Below are positions 22,221 through 36,420 of a stretch of DNA of 64,000 nt, in pieces. Numbering within the stretch: position 1 is the stretch's first letter; every line of letters begins with the position of its first letter. Location of the stretch: NCBI GenBank assembly GCA_029224185.1, contig CM055191.1, forward strand, positions 22,529,780 to 22,593,779, given 5' to 3'. Below the pieces are notes generated by a model, which was not told the DNA's origin, made no database searches, and worked only from the letters and a program-made list of their open reading frames with translations. The stretch comes from Karalla daura (taxonomy: Eukaryota > Chordata > Actinopteri > Chaetodontiformes > Leiognathidae). Position numbers and translations under genes: made by a program.

Positions 22221-25093
22221 AGATCTGGCTGAGAAAATATAGGAAAATAAAAAGGAAAAAAAATCTTTTAACGTTTCACAGATTTTTTTTTTAAGGGTGG
22301 TGGGCAAAAACTTTGGGATCGATTTGTGCACGGCAACAGTTAATCAATGGTTAGACCAAGAGAATAGATTGCTTCCTGGCTGATCACTGGTCTTGAGGCC
22401 TCATGTACTTGGAGCTCCTGGTCTGCCAGCCTCCGTCACAGATGTGTGATTCAATCCCCAGGAGCGGGAGTGAACAGGGGCTGAAGAGTGTAATTCCTGA
22501 GAGAAAGTGTCCAGAGAAAGGAGCGATGACAACACCGGTGTAGAGTTAATGAGGGTCTCGACCCTGTGACCTGCCGGGTCATTAGAAGGTCTATGATGCA
22601 GTGTGTGGACGGATTACGGCCCTTCTGTTCCTGCTCGCCTACTTAGCACAACAAACTGTTTGACGTGAAAAGGCAGCCGCTGACGGACAGATTGACCGGT
22701 ATGCCCGATTGATTGATTTGGACAGCTCATCAGTGGACACGGCCGGACTGGAGATGCTTTTTGATCGGTCGGAGAAATGCGTATCGGTGATTTTTTAGGT
22801 ATCGATTGAGCGCCCTTGTCCCCGGTCGCTGCAGACGAAACACCTGCGTCTCCTCCGTGACAATAACTTGTAGATCTGTTGGGGGGAAAAAAACACTTTT
22901 TTTTGTTTCAGCCCTGGAATGTGGAAATTGCGAGGAGGACCCTCCGTCCCTTTTCATCGGGAAAAGTTCCCATACCCAGTCTCATACTTTACGCGCGCTT
23001 TTCTTGACTGGATAAAAAAACCCTCTCTTTGACTCTGTTCTTCCTGGGACCCTCCCACCGCAGTAACCCACCTCCCCCACACCCTCTAAACTTTTTTTTT
23101 TCCCTTGGAGGGACTTTGAGGAAGAATGTCATTCAGCGTATTCAGCCGCGCGCCCCCAAATCTCTGCTGCAAACATGTTCCCACTGATTCTCTCAAAGAA
23201 TTAATTGCTCCAAATAATCTCACCATCTGGTTGTGGAGGTCCATACCTACGAGGCTGCTTGCATTGCGGAGGCTGGGGCCTATTCAGACGCCCGCAATGC
23301 TACTGTGGTGCAGAGAGAGAGAGAGACTGCGAGAGAGAGAGAGGGAGAGATTGAGAGAGAGAGAGAGAGGTGGTGAGGCTTGCCAGGAGGCTGAAAAGAG
23401 GAGGGAATGACAAAGACCACCATCTGCTCCTTGTCTTTCTTGTCAGCGACCCCGGACGCCAGCGGAGACCCTGAATCTCTATGATCCGACTGCAGACCAC
23501 TGACTGGAATGTTATTGAGAGAAAAGGAAGGCGAGGAGGAGGAAGGCAGTAAGTGAGAAAGAAAGAAAAGATAGAATAGAAAGACTGGAATCTTGAGAGC
23601 GGGAGGATTGTACCTCCATCATCGTCATTTCACTGCGTTTCCCTTTCATCGTGCCTCGTTCCTGCCCTGTGGGATATCATTAAATCACATTGTGGGTAAA
23701 AAAAATAAAAAAAACAATAGTTTGAAGGTCACATTTCTAAAATCAATAAAATATATCTAGATGGATCGATGGATGAATGTGGATGAAGTAAATAGTGGGT
23801 ATTTTGGATCAGAGAGGAGCTGCCGATGTTACCCCCTTCACCTGCTCCTACGATTTCTTTTCACGAGAGAAGCAAGCTGAGCCAACACTGAAAGAAGGAG
23901 CGCATCGTCCCTCAGAAGTTTTGAGCTCCGAGGCTAAACGCTTGACGGGCACTGTGGGCTGCAAGTGAGACAGGCAGGGAAAGGTGAGCAGCAGCCAAGT
24001 TGTCAGCGAGGTAGTAAGTGCGCCGTGTTGGTGACAGTTTGCCGGCAAATGAAAGCCGCAGCTTCCCAGGACCAAAGCGAGGCCCCGGAGTCGTTGCCGA
24101 AGCGCTGGAAGGGGATGAGCGCGCCGGCGTGTCGGCTGAAAGCCACGCATGTGCCGTGGGAGGGAAGTACCTGGGGACAAAAGCGAATACAGTCAAGTCG
24201 AGCCGCCCCGCGCAGTCCAAATGTGGCTGACGTTGTGTTTCAAACCCCCTGAAACAGGACTCCACGTGTTTTGACAGTCTGCACAACCAACGCGACGCCG
24301 GCTTGTTGAAAAAGAGAAATGAATGTCTTGGAACAACACGCGTCCAAAGCGTCGCCGTGCTCCAGGCAGAGGCAGACCGCAAACAACTCCGGCCATTAAC
24401 TGTCAGTCTCAGAAAAGGGCCACCCAGAGGCTCGGAGTTTATACCCTACCTCCTCGACGTGTCTCAAAACAGTTTTACCGCCTTCTGAAGAATCTGTGTT
24501 GTGCCTCGAGCGCCGTTATATTTACTTACGCCGAGGCGTTCCCGCTCAGATTTCACGTGGACCTGCGAATAACTCTGGATGTCAAAAGAGCTTTTTTGCA
24601 GGGAGTTTGATCTTCCGTATTAGCCACAAGAAAATAGGTGGATGTGGACATTCTCCGCTGCGTTTCTGTACCCCGTGGCCACCGCCTCGCCAGAGCCCAC
24701 CTGCGGTGGCAGGAGATGGAGAGATTATGTTGTGCCTGCTCTCCATAATGAGAACAGGGGGCCACATGCGGGCTCTCTGCCCCCGCCCCATCACAAACCC
24801 ATCCTTTTTCATCCCTTCACATCTCTTTTCTCATCCCCTCGTCCTCGCACGCTACAGGAGACAATTCATCTGGATTCCTTACATAATCTCCGAATCTATT
24901 TGAATAATTCCCCTCCGCATCATGACCTTGAGGGCCAGGACCAGTCATATTCGTGAAATACACGCATCATTCGTCGCGCCTTCCCTCTGCCTCTCCTCTC
25001 TCTTTTTCTTGTGCGGAGGAGAAATAGATTTTCCTCCACACGGCGAAGCATCCCTCCCCTTTTCTCATTCAATTAGGAGTCTTTAAAGAAAAA

Positions 25094-25130
<37 letters not shown>

Positions 25131-27039
25131 GTGTGTGCGTGTGTGTGTGTTGTAGGTTCTACTTGCGCTGATGGAATGTGTTGTGGTATGTGCTGGATGC
25201 GATAGAGGCTGAATGAAGGCTTCGTGCCCTTCAGTGTGTGTGTGTGTGTGTGTGTGTGCGGTGTGGGCGGCTGTTGTTGCTCTCTCCTTGTGTGTGTGTG
25301 GGTGTGTGAGAGAGAGAGAGAGAGAGAGAGTCTGTATGTGTGTGTTCTTTGTGTTGCGGGGGTGTTTTCGGCCCCCCCCCCCCCCCACACACACACCCCT
25401 GGGAAAGCGTAACAGGTGTAGCAGCAGTGACGGCTCTGGGAGCTTGGAGGTGGGCCGCGGGCCGCTCTGACCTCCCTCCTGGGTGCAGCGACCCAGCATT
25501 CAGTCTGTGCCATGAAACGAGCCCCTGACCCAAAGCCTCTGGCTCATAGTAAGAAAAAAAACAAAAAAAAAGAGGAAAAAAGGATCCAGTAGCTAATTAC
25601 CGCATTAACATGAAGATCAACCAGGCAGATCGCGCGCACACACACACACACACAACAGATTCGCTGTTTGAGAGGCGCATGCACAGCGCCGACCAAGCCT
25701 CCGGACCCGCTCGCTGTCAGACTTCATCAGTGTTTCTTCCCCCCGTTTGAGGTCATCAATGCTGAAAAATCGCTCTTCGCTGGGTTTCAGAACGAAGCGA
25801 GGATTTTTTGAAGCAGGCTCGGGGTCGCTGACTCACTCGGGGCGACTTTCTGTCGTTCTATCAACAGAGTCACGAGACGAGCGCATCCGTGGAGCGGCGA
25901 TGTTCACGTGTCCACCATTCGCTCACGCGGGATGATCAAAATACTTATCTGAAACCTGACAATTTTTTTAAAGAGTTCAGACGAATGTGAGCGAAACTTT
26001 TGCTTTAAGCTTTCCTCATTGTGCACTTATGAAACTGAAACTGGTGCTTTGGGATTCAGCTGGACACTTTCTCCACACAGCCCACTTGCATTCAGGCGAT
26101 CTACACATCGTGGAGAGGCTCTCACGATCTACTTTCCTCTGGCCCTAATGATGCGAGCGTGAGTGAATCCTGAAATTGTGAATCACATCAGACAGTTGAT
26201 GTACTTTGCAGGCCGTGCAGCTTTCTTTCCACTGTCCTGTGGTTTATATCCCGCCACACTAGTAGTTTGCCTTGGCAGAGCATCCCGACATAATCACATA
26301 GGAACTTAGATATTTTCAAAAACGGACTTGTCATGGAAAATTGCCTTGCTTGGTCTCGAGTCCAAACAGCTTTATTTCGGATGGCACAGAAGCACTGGAG
26401 CCTATCAGAATTAAAAGATGTGGCATAAGAAAGGCTTATTTTCAGAGCCAGGGCTCAAAGTATGCGCTGTTAGTACCCTGAGCTCTGGGCGGCTCCTGAA
26501 GTCGTGTTTGCAGTGCGGGGAGAGGAGCCAGCACAGATGGTTAGGTACCAAAGGCAGCGGACTTTTTCTCATGCCTTTAAATGGGAGCGCTCTCTTTCTT
26601 AGCTAATATTTAGCTCCTTCAAATGCTAATGGAGTGCCTTCGCTCTCCAAGGTTAGCATAACAACTATGGGAAAGCCTTCAGATCTCAGACATTTGTTTA
26701 CCAGATGAAAGAAGCCTGCACATCGTAAGAGCGGGGAGGGAGAGAGTCAGGCCTCTCAGCAGTATATCTCCTCAAACTACCCCGAGTCAATTTCAGCTTG
26801 CAAGGCTGCTCCATTCGTTGCCATTTTCTAACAGTTAATTTCCCCCAACCCTTATTTCCCTCTGATGATTCGGAGAGGAGACCGTTGCCATGCTTTAATG
26901 TGATGTCACAGTGCATGTGTGCGTCTGTGTGTGGGAAGAGGGACTCTGTATCATAATAAATAAAAGCTGGGAGAATGGATGCTGCATGACTTGAATGGGC
27001 TGTCAGGCTCCTAAAAAGTTAGAATAATAATCAGGACTG
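22221..27039. other. Gene-free interval with GA, GT and C-run repeats
   Basis: GA-rich tract (23311-23370), GT arrays (25097-25150, 25233-25260), GT-GA run (25289-25331), C15 run (25372-25386) and CA array (25636-25653). The purine-rich, UTR-like stretch 23000-23600 was examined for exons; its open frame ends in translated GAGA repeat and has no homology I recognise. Confidence 0.4.
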
Positions 27040-27250
27040 CTCAGTATGTTTTTTTAATTCAGTCCGGACCACTGATTATTTTGAGAGGAGCAGGAAACAG
27101 CGTGATAAATTTTGTCATTTTTGTAATTTGATCCTTTGTTGCATCTCCTCAATGCGCTGAAGTCATGGAGGCATTTGCATTTTCAGCGTGAGCACAGAAA
27201 TTTGGGCTGCAGAGCATTGCTGCTTTTTGCTATTTAAAGACAAACACAGT
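27040..27250. promoter_or_regulatory. Candidate conserved regulatory block with octamer
   Basis: Complex AT-rich sequence containing a perfect POU octamer in reverse (ATTTGCAT, 27173-27180), CACTGATTATTTTG near 27070 and AGCGTGATAAATTTTG. Enhancer-like; unproven. Confidence 0.28.
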
Positions 27251-27779
27251 TTGTGCCACAAGCCGCTTTGATTCTGTTTATAGCTCCATTTGATCCATTG
27301 TTAAGAGAAGGAAAAATGATTTATATCACCATGGAAACACCAATAGCAAGCACAAAGAAGAAAAACAAAATGCCACAACCAGAAGAAAAAGAAAATATAA
27401 TACCCAGCAGCCTCAGTTTTGATCTGAGCTCTCAAATGTAATTGACGTGTTCTAGATCTGACTTTAAAAACAATTCTCCTTTGTGTGAGGAGACTTGAAT
27501 TATTAAACGTGTATCAAAGGAGAAAAGAGATCGAATGGCCCATAAAAAGGTCCACTATAAGCAGCAGCATTTCCCCTGCTGAACAGTTTCAGAGGCAAAC
27601 AACTCATATTATACTTCAAAACTGTAATAAAGCACTATCTCTCCAGCATCTCCGTAATGCATTATTCACTTCCAGTTGCCAAGAGGAGACTCTAGAGGAT
27701 GGTTAAGAATCCACTACAATATTTATGTAGTATGCTGCAGTGCTGCGCACGCGCACGCACACACACACACACACACACA

Positions 27780-27851
<72 letters not shown>

Positions 27852-30800
27852 CACTCACATACAAAAACCCCATCAAACCCTAGTTTTTGCTGCCAACAAT
27901 CCATATGGATGCTCTTACCTGCTGTATATCTCTGCGGATTAACAGCATAAACTCTAAACACCCAGCGCTGTCGGTGTATTTTTCTTCCCATTATTGTCGG
28001 ACACTAGTTCGTAAAAGAAGGACGTGCGATGTCTTGAGGATTATTCCCTTTTATGTCACATGAGCCGTTCCTGTGGAGTTGGCCCACATCCTGCACATTG
28101 CCGACGTCTCTATTAGGATCCAGGCCAGCCGTGACTCGTACTTCCATCGGGGACTTCCCATGCTAGGTGGATGCTCAGTGACGATCTATTTGCAAATGGG
28201 AGACAGGAAAGGTGTTCGTCGGGGATGCTAAATATATTTCTGAGGAGGCTCGGGAATCACGACGTGGCGCATCAACCTCCTCAAAGCAACGGAGTTCAGC
28301 GCTGAAGATCATTAATGATAATGATCCATGGTGTACGGTAATGATGCAGACATTGCAGGTCACCGGGTGATTATGATGATTGCTGCTAATGAGAGAAAAA
28401 ACTCAGGATCCTAGAGGTGCACATGGGGTACGTCCTTTTGCACGAATCTTAAATGCGCCCAGATCTTTGTCATCCAGGGCCTGTAAGAGCTGAGCTCAGA
28501 AAGTCCTGGATTTAATCAAAAACAGAGGAATGAAGCAAAGAGCAGAAAGCAAAGGCATAAAGTGAAAGGGTGCTGAGGTCAGGTTCTGATCTTGGTCTGC
28601 GTTGCTTGTATCTGCGATGCTTAATGTTCGCATCCTAGTCCCCAGTGAGGACCCCGCATCAGTATTTGAGATTTGTAGGTCAGCACAGTGAAATGCAAAT
28701 TCAAATATGGTAATACTAACACACTGGATGTGCCCAAGTCTCGGTCAGTGGGTGCAAGGGAAATTATTTAGTCGTGAGATATGTAGAAGAGATATGTAAA
28801 AGCTAGGTTTAGCTCGCCAGCTTTCGCTGCTACGAGTCATTCGGTGATTTTGACGCTTGTTTTCGAATGCGTTTTTTCAGTGCACATTAGTGTGAGCTGC
28901 TGGTTAGCGTCCATGTTTCTTTTGGTAGCAGAACAGTTGCCATCCCGGAGGAATGCGCGGCCGCCCACTGCCAGGAGTCTGGTCCAGTGGTTCGGTGGGT
29001 CGGCGAGTGCATTTAATCAGCCTCGGCTCTTTAGGTTTCTGGTTCTGTGTCAAGTGACAATCATTTAGTTCTCCTTGCTGATTGCCAGCAAAGAGCAGAA
29101 ATGCAGCAATCACATTACGTCAGTGAAAACTGGCCTCATTCTACATTTCAGCCTGAACTCAACCTCTTGTGGCTATGTTGCGCAACGCGCAGTTCACCAG
29201 TATTAGATCAAGATATGAAAAATAAGAAATCTGCGCACATCCTTACAGTCCCGTCAGCGACAATATGATCATATTAACATCTATATAACTGTCGGGGGGA
29301 GGGTTGAAACAGTACAGTGAATGTACATAAATGAAACGCACAGTGATGAGATCTCCTTAATTTCTTCTCCAGAGGGAGGAAATACATGATAGAGGTTTCT
29401 TCTGTGCTGCTGCAGTCTGCCTTCATTACCCCACCATCCGCGGGGCCAATCTAACAATGTGATCAGCCCTCCACACTGTCCACATCCTGATAAGTAGAAG
29501 CTCTGAGTCACTGAGTCCAGATTGAGAGGCCTGATATTTTGTAGTCAACAAGGCTATTGTGGTTATTTCAGCGTTTTTGAGGTCAGGGCACTCAAGAAGC
29601 TGTCTGCTCATGGCTTGTAGAGTGAATGAATAAGAGAGAATGACTGCAGCAGGAGATGGTGTGTGTGTGCGTGTGTGTGTGTGTGAGAGAGAGAGACAGA
29701 GGGAGAGAGCGAGGCAGGGAGATAGAGAGAGAGCACAGACACTCACACACGGACAGAGAGTGGGAGATAGGGCTCTTTGTGCTGATGTGTTGGGTGACCT
29801 TGCGGTCTCGGTGATGGGCTCTATCTCCACTCGCACAATAGAACAGCAAAATAGGATTCTTAGATACATCAGCACACACTGGAGCCACAGACTGGATCTC
29901 ACTGATGCAGTGGGCCCAGCACCAAGTGTGTGTGCGTGAGTGTGTGTGTGTGCGCACGCGTGTGTGTGTGTGTGTGTGTGTGTGCTGCGATAGTGGAAAA
30001 GCAGAAATAGAGAAAAAGGAATGCCATCTATCACAAAGGCTGAGAGGCCTTGGCGGAGCCTCGGGGTGCTTATTATTTTGCCCACAGTGTGTGGGCGAGC
30101 CGCAGCACACAGCCTGGTAAGACAGCGTGTAGATTTAGAGCCAAGGTGTAGCACTCCAGTCAAGGTGCAAATGCTGTGTGGTATACAATATTCAGCCCAG
30201 CAAGACCGTACAGAGGAGCTTTTCTGAGAGCTGATTTCACAGGGCAGGTTTTGTCCAAGTGATTCTCAGGCATCACAGAGGAACTGAGGAGCCATGTCGA
30301 TATAGCTTTCCGTGTACATTTTTTGTAATGGGAAAAATAGCCCAATCGACTTCTGTATTCTTCCGCAGAGTGCAACGATTCAAAATGACTGTACTGTATC
30401 TAGACCAGTTTTAAAACCCTGTAGATGTGCTTGTAACCGACTGAACTGACTTAAGATTGGCAAAACTGGCACAATGCACTCTCCAGGAGATTCAGCCCAA
30501 CCTGTATGTATACGGTCAGAGCAATTATGGAGGGAACAAAGGAGGAGGCAGGGGCCCTATTATGGAGCAAGGAGTAGCCCTCTGAAGCTCATTTGGTGTT
30601 TCCTGCTGTCAGTCACACCTCCAAACGGGGGTATTTTTCAACAGTGAGCCCAGGCAGTTTTGGGGAGACGCAGACAAACGATGCTGTCCTGCTGATACAG
30701 GTGTCGGATCAGAGGAGGCGAGCACAGAACGTACAACAAATGATCCGTGCTGGTACAATGCATTAAAAATGCAACACGAAGCCGAAATAAAGACTGTTTT

Positions 30801-32732
30801 TTAGTTTATTTAAACAACATGGTTTTGCTTTTACTAATGTATTGGATTGTTAGATCCAGTTAGAAACAGATAGATCCACAGATAGATAGACACACAGAGT
30901 CACTCAGAGAGAAGCTGTGTATAATGCGGCACCTATGTGAGTTACTACGTTTGGATTAGGTGTTGAGGCATGTATTACAGCTGGTAATGCAGAGAGAGGC
31001 TCTCGGACAATATGACTTCTGCTCTTCATGCAGATGTTTTTGTTTTACTGTAAAGCTACAGGACAATAATGAAAACTTGTCTCGTAGCGTGCGCTATATG
31101 GCGATATATTAGCTTTGATGTTTTGAATGGCTCATGTCCACATAATCTCACAAATTCTTTGGCACATTAGCACAACCAGAAGTGCTGTAACTTTCACAGC
31201 AGCCACCATATTTTGTAAAAAAAAAAAAGAAAGAAAAGGAAAAAAACTCCAGTGATGTTGAAACAGCACCCTAAAGCCGTGAATGAAACACAACGCACAA
31301 CATGGACTCATTCTCTCTTCACTGCTGTTCAGTTTATGTCGAATACAAGCGGCCCAGCCCCATCCAGCCCCCCTTTCCTTTCCTCTCCTCTCCTCCCTCT
31401 GCGCTCCTTCTCCCTTCCATCATCTGTCCGTTTAGCCGTGATGCGATAAGACAGGTATGGCTACTCCCACGCCGGATACATCTTGATACATGGCTGGCTC
31501 TGTGGCGCGTAAACCCCAAGGTCTTTGTGCTCCTCACGTTGCGCAGATCAATCTCTTAGGCAGGTTCCCAGGAGAAACACAAAGCCTTACAGCTGAGACA
31601 CCACTGTCCCTCAGCAGAGAGAGGCAGAGAGAGAGAGAGAGAGGCAGGGGCAGCAAGAGGACGGCTAGGAGGGAGAGGAGGGAGACACAAACGGGGGGTG
31701 GGTGGTGGTTAGGGATTAAGTCTTTTCTTCCAGGATAAGGACCTGTCTCTGCGCGGAAGACAGAGAGAGGCTCTCTTGAAGGAGGAGAGGGTTTGATCCT
31801 CGCTCTCCCCCTCCTCCTTCTCCTCCTCCTCTATCCTCTTCGCTCCCTTCTTCTCTCTGTTTCTCCCCTCTTTTGTGTTCCTCTCCCGCTCACTGTAATC
31901 CAACGTGACACAGTTACAGATGGTCTATCAATGCCAAGGCCCATCAGAGCCCTGTTGAGGGGGCCTGCTGGGGGCCTGTGGGGGTCTGATAGGCTGTCCA
32001 GTGCGCTGTCTTCCTGTCTGCATGCCTGCATGTGTGTGCGCGCGTGTGTGTGTGCGTGCTCCTATATGCATCTATGTGTCTGTGAGTGAGTGTGTGTGTA
32101 CCTTCTGTTACTCCCCCCTTGCTCATCTGGGAGCAACCGAGACGGCCAACGCATCACACCGCCGCAGCTTTGATGTCAGTCATGGGACAGATATATGCGA
32201 TGTAGATACATATATATCTATATGCAACAGGCAGACAAGATACTGCAGCTCACGGCGACAGGAGTCGGCCTGCATACAATAGATTTCCAGGGAGGCAGGA
32301 GAGAGAACCCAGGCTGACACTTTGATGGATGGATGTGGAGTGGTGTGTTTGCGAGTGAGGGCCTCCTGTGCCAAACCCACCGTGGTAATGGAATCCCAGA
32401 GGAAAAGCACTTCACTATACGTCTCGTCCCATACATCCACTCGCAGTCTCAGGGCCCAGGGCCGGGTACCTGAATAGGTGAAGGCTCCTAATTGAAGCTG
32501 ATGGTAGAAGACACAATACTCTTTCTTATGCTAATCAAGCCCCAAGCACAAAATATGCAGTCTATTAGACAGGTGTCATAGTCAGAGCATATGAAATTCA
32601 ACCTATACAAAGGAACAATGCAACACTCCTAAATATGGTAATGACTATGGTAATATCTTGAGCATGTAGAGAGATGGACGCAGCTTGAGTAGATATTGCA
32701 GTAGTTCATACTCATACAGTTTTTAATATGTG
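27251..32732. other. Gene-free interval with long CA array and GA/GT tracts
   Basis: CA array of about 114 bp (27747-27860) with three TCAC interruptions, GT-GA tract (29659-29730), GT array with CGCACGCG core (29926-29984), A-run (31217-31228) and GA/CT-rich stretch (31605-31880). No gene supported. Confidence 0.4.
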
Positions 32733-32830
32733 AGGTGATGGACGGACGACCTGCCCAGGGTACATTCTCTGCCTTTGCTCCAGGCACGCCATTGTGTGCA
32801 AAGCAGGTGAGATAGTGGATGGATTGTTTT
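32733..32830 (+). repeat. Diverged interspersed repeat tail (CCAGGGT...GGATGGAT)
   Basis: GATGGACGGACGACCTGCCC, AGGGTACATTCTCTGCCTTT and GCTCCAGGCACGCC, ending in GTGGATGGATTG, resemble the degenerate 3' tail of a common fish retroelement that reads CCTGTCCAGGGTGTACCCCG, CCTT..GCCC, GGCTCCAGCCCCC and ends in ATGGATGG repeats. The alignment is by eye and partial. Confidence 0.5.
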
Positions 32831-35800
32831 TATGATTAGATTGCTCTACAGCAGAAATGGCGGCCATTCGATTTTGCTCCGCGGTGCACTGGCGAAGCAC
32901 CAGACATGCCATTCCAATTCAACTCAGTGGCCTCTCTCGTTCCGTTTCGTTCCTTTTCGTCACGTGAGCCTCCGCGCCGTTTCACGCTCCACGAGCTCCA
33001 GCTCGTAATGCAGGTCGTGTGTCGGAGCCGCGCCGTCTGCCGTGCCGAACGACCTCGATGGCATCACCGCACAGCTTCCCCAGACCTGTGAAGTAGATCA
33101 TAGAGCTGCCTCAACAGACCTCAATAGCACGCCGCAGGAGAGCCAAATTGAATCTTATTATATTGTATTTGTAGGATCGATGTCACCGCGCTTTCCATAT
33201 CACGCGCGGGTCAATAATGAGGTGAGAGAAGGTGAGTCTAGCTGCCCGTGGAAAGCTCAGCACGGGCCGATCGATAGCGTATAAGCATGGGGCGACTGGC
33301 AGACTGCAGAACGAGCTGGTGTCAGCGGGAGGGGGGGCACAGCAAACACTCGAAAAGCAAAAAAGGCTCAAAGGGGAACAGAGGATTGAATCGGCACCTC
33401 GGTGACACAGTCACAACAAACTCTGAACTTCTGTGAGCTCTGCACAAAGCTGGCATTTATAGCACGACTGTGGGTGTGAACGTGGGGAAAAACCCGGACT
33501 GGAGACCTGAATCCTGACGTGTGGAGCTGCGACAGATCATACTGACGGCTGCGTACAGGCCGTCAGCCTCGCCTCAATGAATACGGCTGTATCAATAACT
33601 TCCAAATTAGCAAGCTAGCGCCACGATGATTGTCATTAGCTGGCTTTATTGCACAGCTCTTTTCTTCCCTAGCATGGCCACGGGCCACAATTTCATACGT
33701 TTTAATGAGATGCTGAGTCAACAACGCGTTCATCACTAAGATCACGGTCAGCGGCGGTGTGGGGCCGGACCGCAATTGCAATGATGTTTACGATCGTACT
33801 CGCACAGCGCAGACCGAGGCTGAATTAGCAACCGTATGAAGGTGTCCATTGATCTGCAGCCGGCGCAGCCACGATGAGGTTCACTACGAATGTATACGGA
33901 GCGGTGAATAATGAGAGGGAAAGTGAGCGAAGAACGGACTCACTGACAAAATCACGTCAAGTTTTCATACTGTGTGCATGTACTGTATATGTGTGTGTGT
34001 GTGTGTGTGTGACACGGAGGCGTGGGGCGTTGTCTGCCACTCGGGGCCCCTGTTGTCGACTGCCGGCGTATCCCAGAATCCTATTAGGAGCAAGTCACAC
34101 TTGGGTGGCACATTCATCATGGGCCCTGCACATTCAGATTGCTGTTATGAATATAATTAGAGCGGCACACAGAGGAGATGTTCGGGGCAATCGCGCACGC
34201 ACGCACGCGCACGCACGCACGCACGCACGCACGCATCGAGTCATATGTGTGTGCACAAACACATATGTCGGCTCAGGCGCAGACGGAGTGCGTGCGCCGC
34301 ACTGGTGGAACACAGGCAGCGGCGCCACAGAGAGTCACCGCCACACACCCTCTCCCCGCGAGCTCCGTCCCCTCCGACTCTCAGGGCCGCGCTCCGGTGA
34401 CAGCACAGACGCGGAGGCGCACGCGCGGCCGTCCCGATGCCAGACACTTCATTTTCACCCCGGCGCCGGGTGTGCGCCGCGCCTCGCCGCTTCAAGCACA
34501 GGCCAGCAGGGCTCGCCGGGGACCAGCCCCGCCACACCCCCCCCCCCCCACCCCCTACCCCGCAGCTGCACCGAGATACATACACGTCGTACCCTCTTCA
34601 GGCCTTTCGCGATTCTGTGCTCCGGCACAAATTTGCAGTTGTTTCGTCACTCTGTTTCACTGGGGCGCGTGCAAAAAGCGCTTCGCGAGGGTGTTTCGTG
34701 GTGCACAGTGTTGCACGGAGGGCGCCGCGTATTGCATCCTGCATCAAACACAGCTGAGGCCTTTTCGTCGTAGCTTGTCGTCCCACTCGAGGGGGGGGGG
34801 GGGGACTGAATTCTCGGCTCTACCTACACTTTCATCGTTCCGTTCCCCGCTCCAACCTTCGGCCGGGAGGCGACCGGGCGCTATTGTTTTCAGTGTTTAT
34901 GCAGCACTCTGAAGCGTCGCTCCCTGAGTGCGGTGCACTGCAGGTCTTGAAGGGTACTAATGGATCTAAAGTGGGCGGTAATGCAAGGCCACACACGCAG
35001 AACAAGAGCCGGGGGCCGGGGCGGTGAGACTGAGCGGCACTCCAGCGGAAACTGGCGCGGTTCAGATGTCTCCACGCATCCGGCACGTTATCTGCAGCAC
35101 AGAAACAGCCATCATTTCCTCACACATTTCACATACAGTCGTCTGGGTGTGTGTGTGTGTGTGGCGGAGTGTTTAGCAGAGCGACGATCACAAAGAGGAT
35201 CTCAGCGGCACTGGAAGTGCGAACCAAAACTTCGGGAAGCAAACGTGGTGAAGCGCCGTGGTCAGGACAGATTTGTCAGCTCGGGCGCGAAACAGCCGCA
35301 TCAGGCGGACGCCGCTCATTTGTCCCCGCAAGCTACTCCCTCCCAGGGCCGGCTCACAGTAGTGATGTCATTTCGATTCGGAGGGTGTGTGTGCGTGTGT
35401 GCGTGTGTGTGTGTGTGTGGGGGGGGGGGGGGTTGGTATTACGCATGTAAACTGCCAGGAATGTAAAACAAGCCGATCAGAATGGCCTGTCATCGCGGCG
35501 CTGAGCTGGCTGCGCCGGCTCATTCGGGGGAGAAACCCAGACGCTGCCCACTGGACCCGGATCAAGCCTGCAAGCAACCGGGCCGACCGATCCCGCTGTC
35601 GTCCCGCCCAGGATGAATAGTGGAAAGCTACGTCGACCGCGCGTCGGGAGCCCGGGAGGGTTTCCAAAAGAAAGGGGGAAAAAAAAAAGGTCGCCCCGTG
35701 TGATTTCACGGAAAACATATAGGCGGCGATCGTATGCGTTCGTATTTCCCTACCTCGTGGAGCGTATTATAATTTTTCCTCGCGCACAGTAGCCGGGATG

Positions 35801-35932
35801 ATAACATGTCTGGGCTGACATCCAGACGTCTGAGGGCAAAAAGCTTCATTTGTCCACCTCTGAGATTCCTCATGAGGCCGGTGCACAGCCCTAATTAACT
35901 GCTGAAGGAAGGCTGGCCTCTGTGATGGCATG

Positions 35933-35999
<67 letters not shown>

Positions 36000-36022
36000 T
36001 AGACACAGACACAGCTCTTCCT

Positions 36023-36067
<45 letters not shown>

Positions 36068-36199
36068 CGCTCCCTCTCCCCATCCCTGCACCTCTCTCAG
36101 CCTTTCGCTGAGTGCTAGCAGGAAGCTGGCCAAGACTCTGGGAGAGCCAGCATGTGTTTACCACCCTCTGAATGCGCGCCACGTCGAGAGCTCTGCCTG
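32831..36199. other. GC- and CpG-rich gene-free interval
   Basis: Between about 34170 and 35700 the sequence is CpG-rich and stop-poor, so it contains overlapping long open frames (up to 299 codons) that cross a GT array (33989-34011) and an (ACGC)n array. It also has a G14 run (34791-34804), a G run after GT (35419-35432), and two CT arrays (35941-35987, 36026-36064). No exon or domain recognised. It could be an orphan CpG island. Confidence 0.4.
34193..34235 (+). repeat. (ACGC)n array
   Basis: About ten ACGC/GCAC units with CGCG interruptions: a strictly alternating purine-pyrimidine, CpG-dense tract, the type of sequence that readily adopts Z-DNA. Confidence 0.9.
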
Positions 36200-36420
36200 C
36201 CATCTGAATGCTCTGTAATATCAATAATTGATGCTCTTGAGGAGTAGTAATTAAATTAGTTAATTATGCCGGTAAAATTACATGTAATTATGAGACTGGA
36301 GGGTATGTTTAGTAAATTAGTCTCATCCACGCTTACTGTGTGTACCGCTGCCAAATTTTATTCCTTGATGACTAGGTAATTTTGATACTGTCCCTGTTTT
36401 TTTGGAACAAATGCATCGTT
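36200..36420. promoter_or_regulatory. Candidate conserved regulatory block, homeodomain-site cluster
   Basis: Three TAATTA cores (36248-36253, 36261-36266, 36285-36290) lie within 43 bp, preceded by the dyad ATCAAT-A-ATTGAT (36220-36232) and followed by AAATTAGTC and GGTAATTTTGATAC. This non-repetitive AT island sits beside CT microsatellites and GC-rich DNA. Confidence 0.4.

Noticed and set aside
23126..23410. Possible exon beginning MSFSVFSRAPPNLCCKH
   Set aside because: It ends in translated GAGA repeat, has no recognised homology, and no convincing splice sites bound it.
29426..30163. 245-codon minus-strand open frame
   Set aside because: Two thirds is translated CA/CT repeat (HTHTH, SLSLS). 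No domain or splice support.
33874..34773. 299-codon plus-strand open frame, the longest in the window
   Set aside because: It crosses a GT array and an (ACGC)n array, overlaps a 244-codon frame in another register, and lies in stop-poor GC-rich DNA. No recognisable domain.
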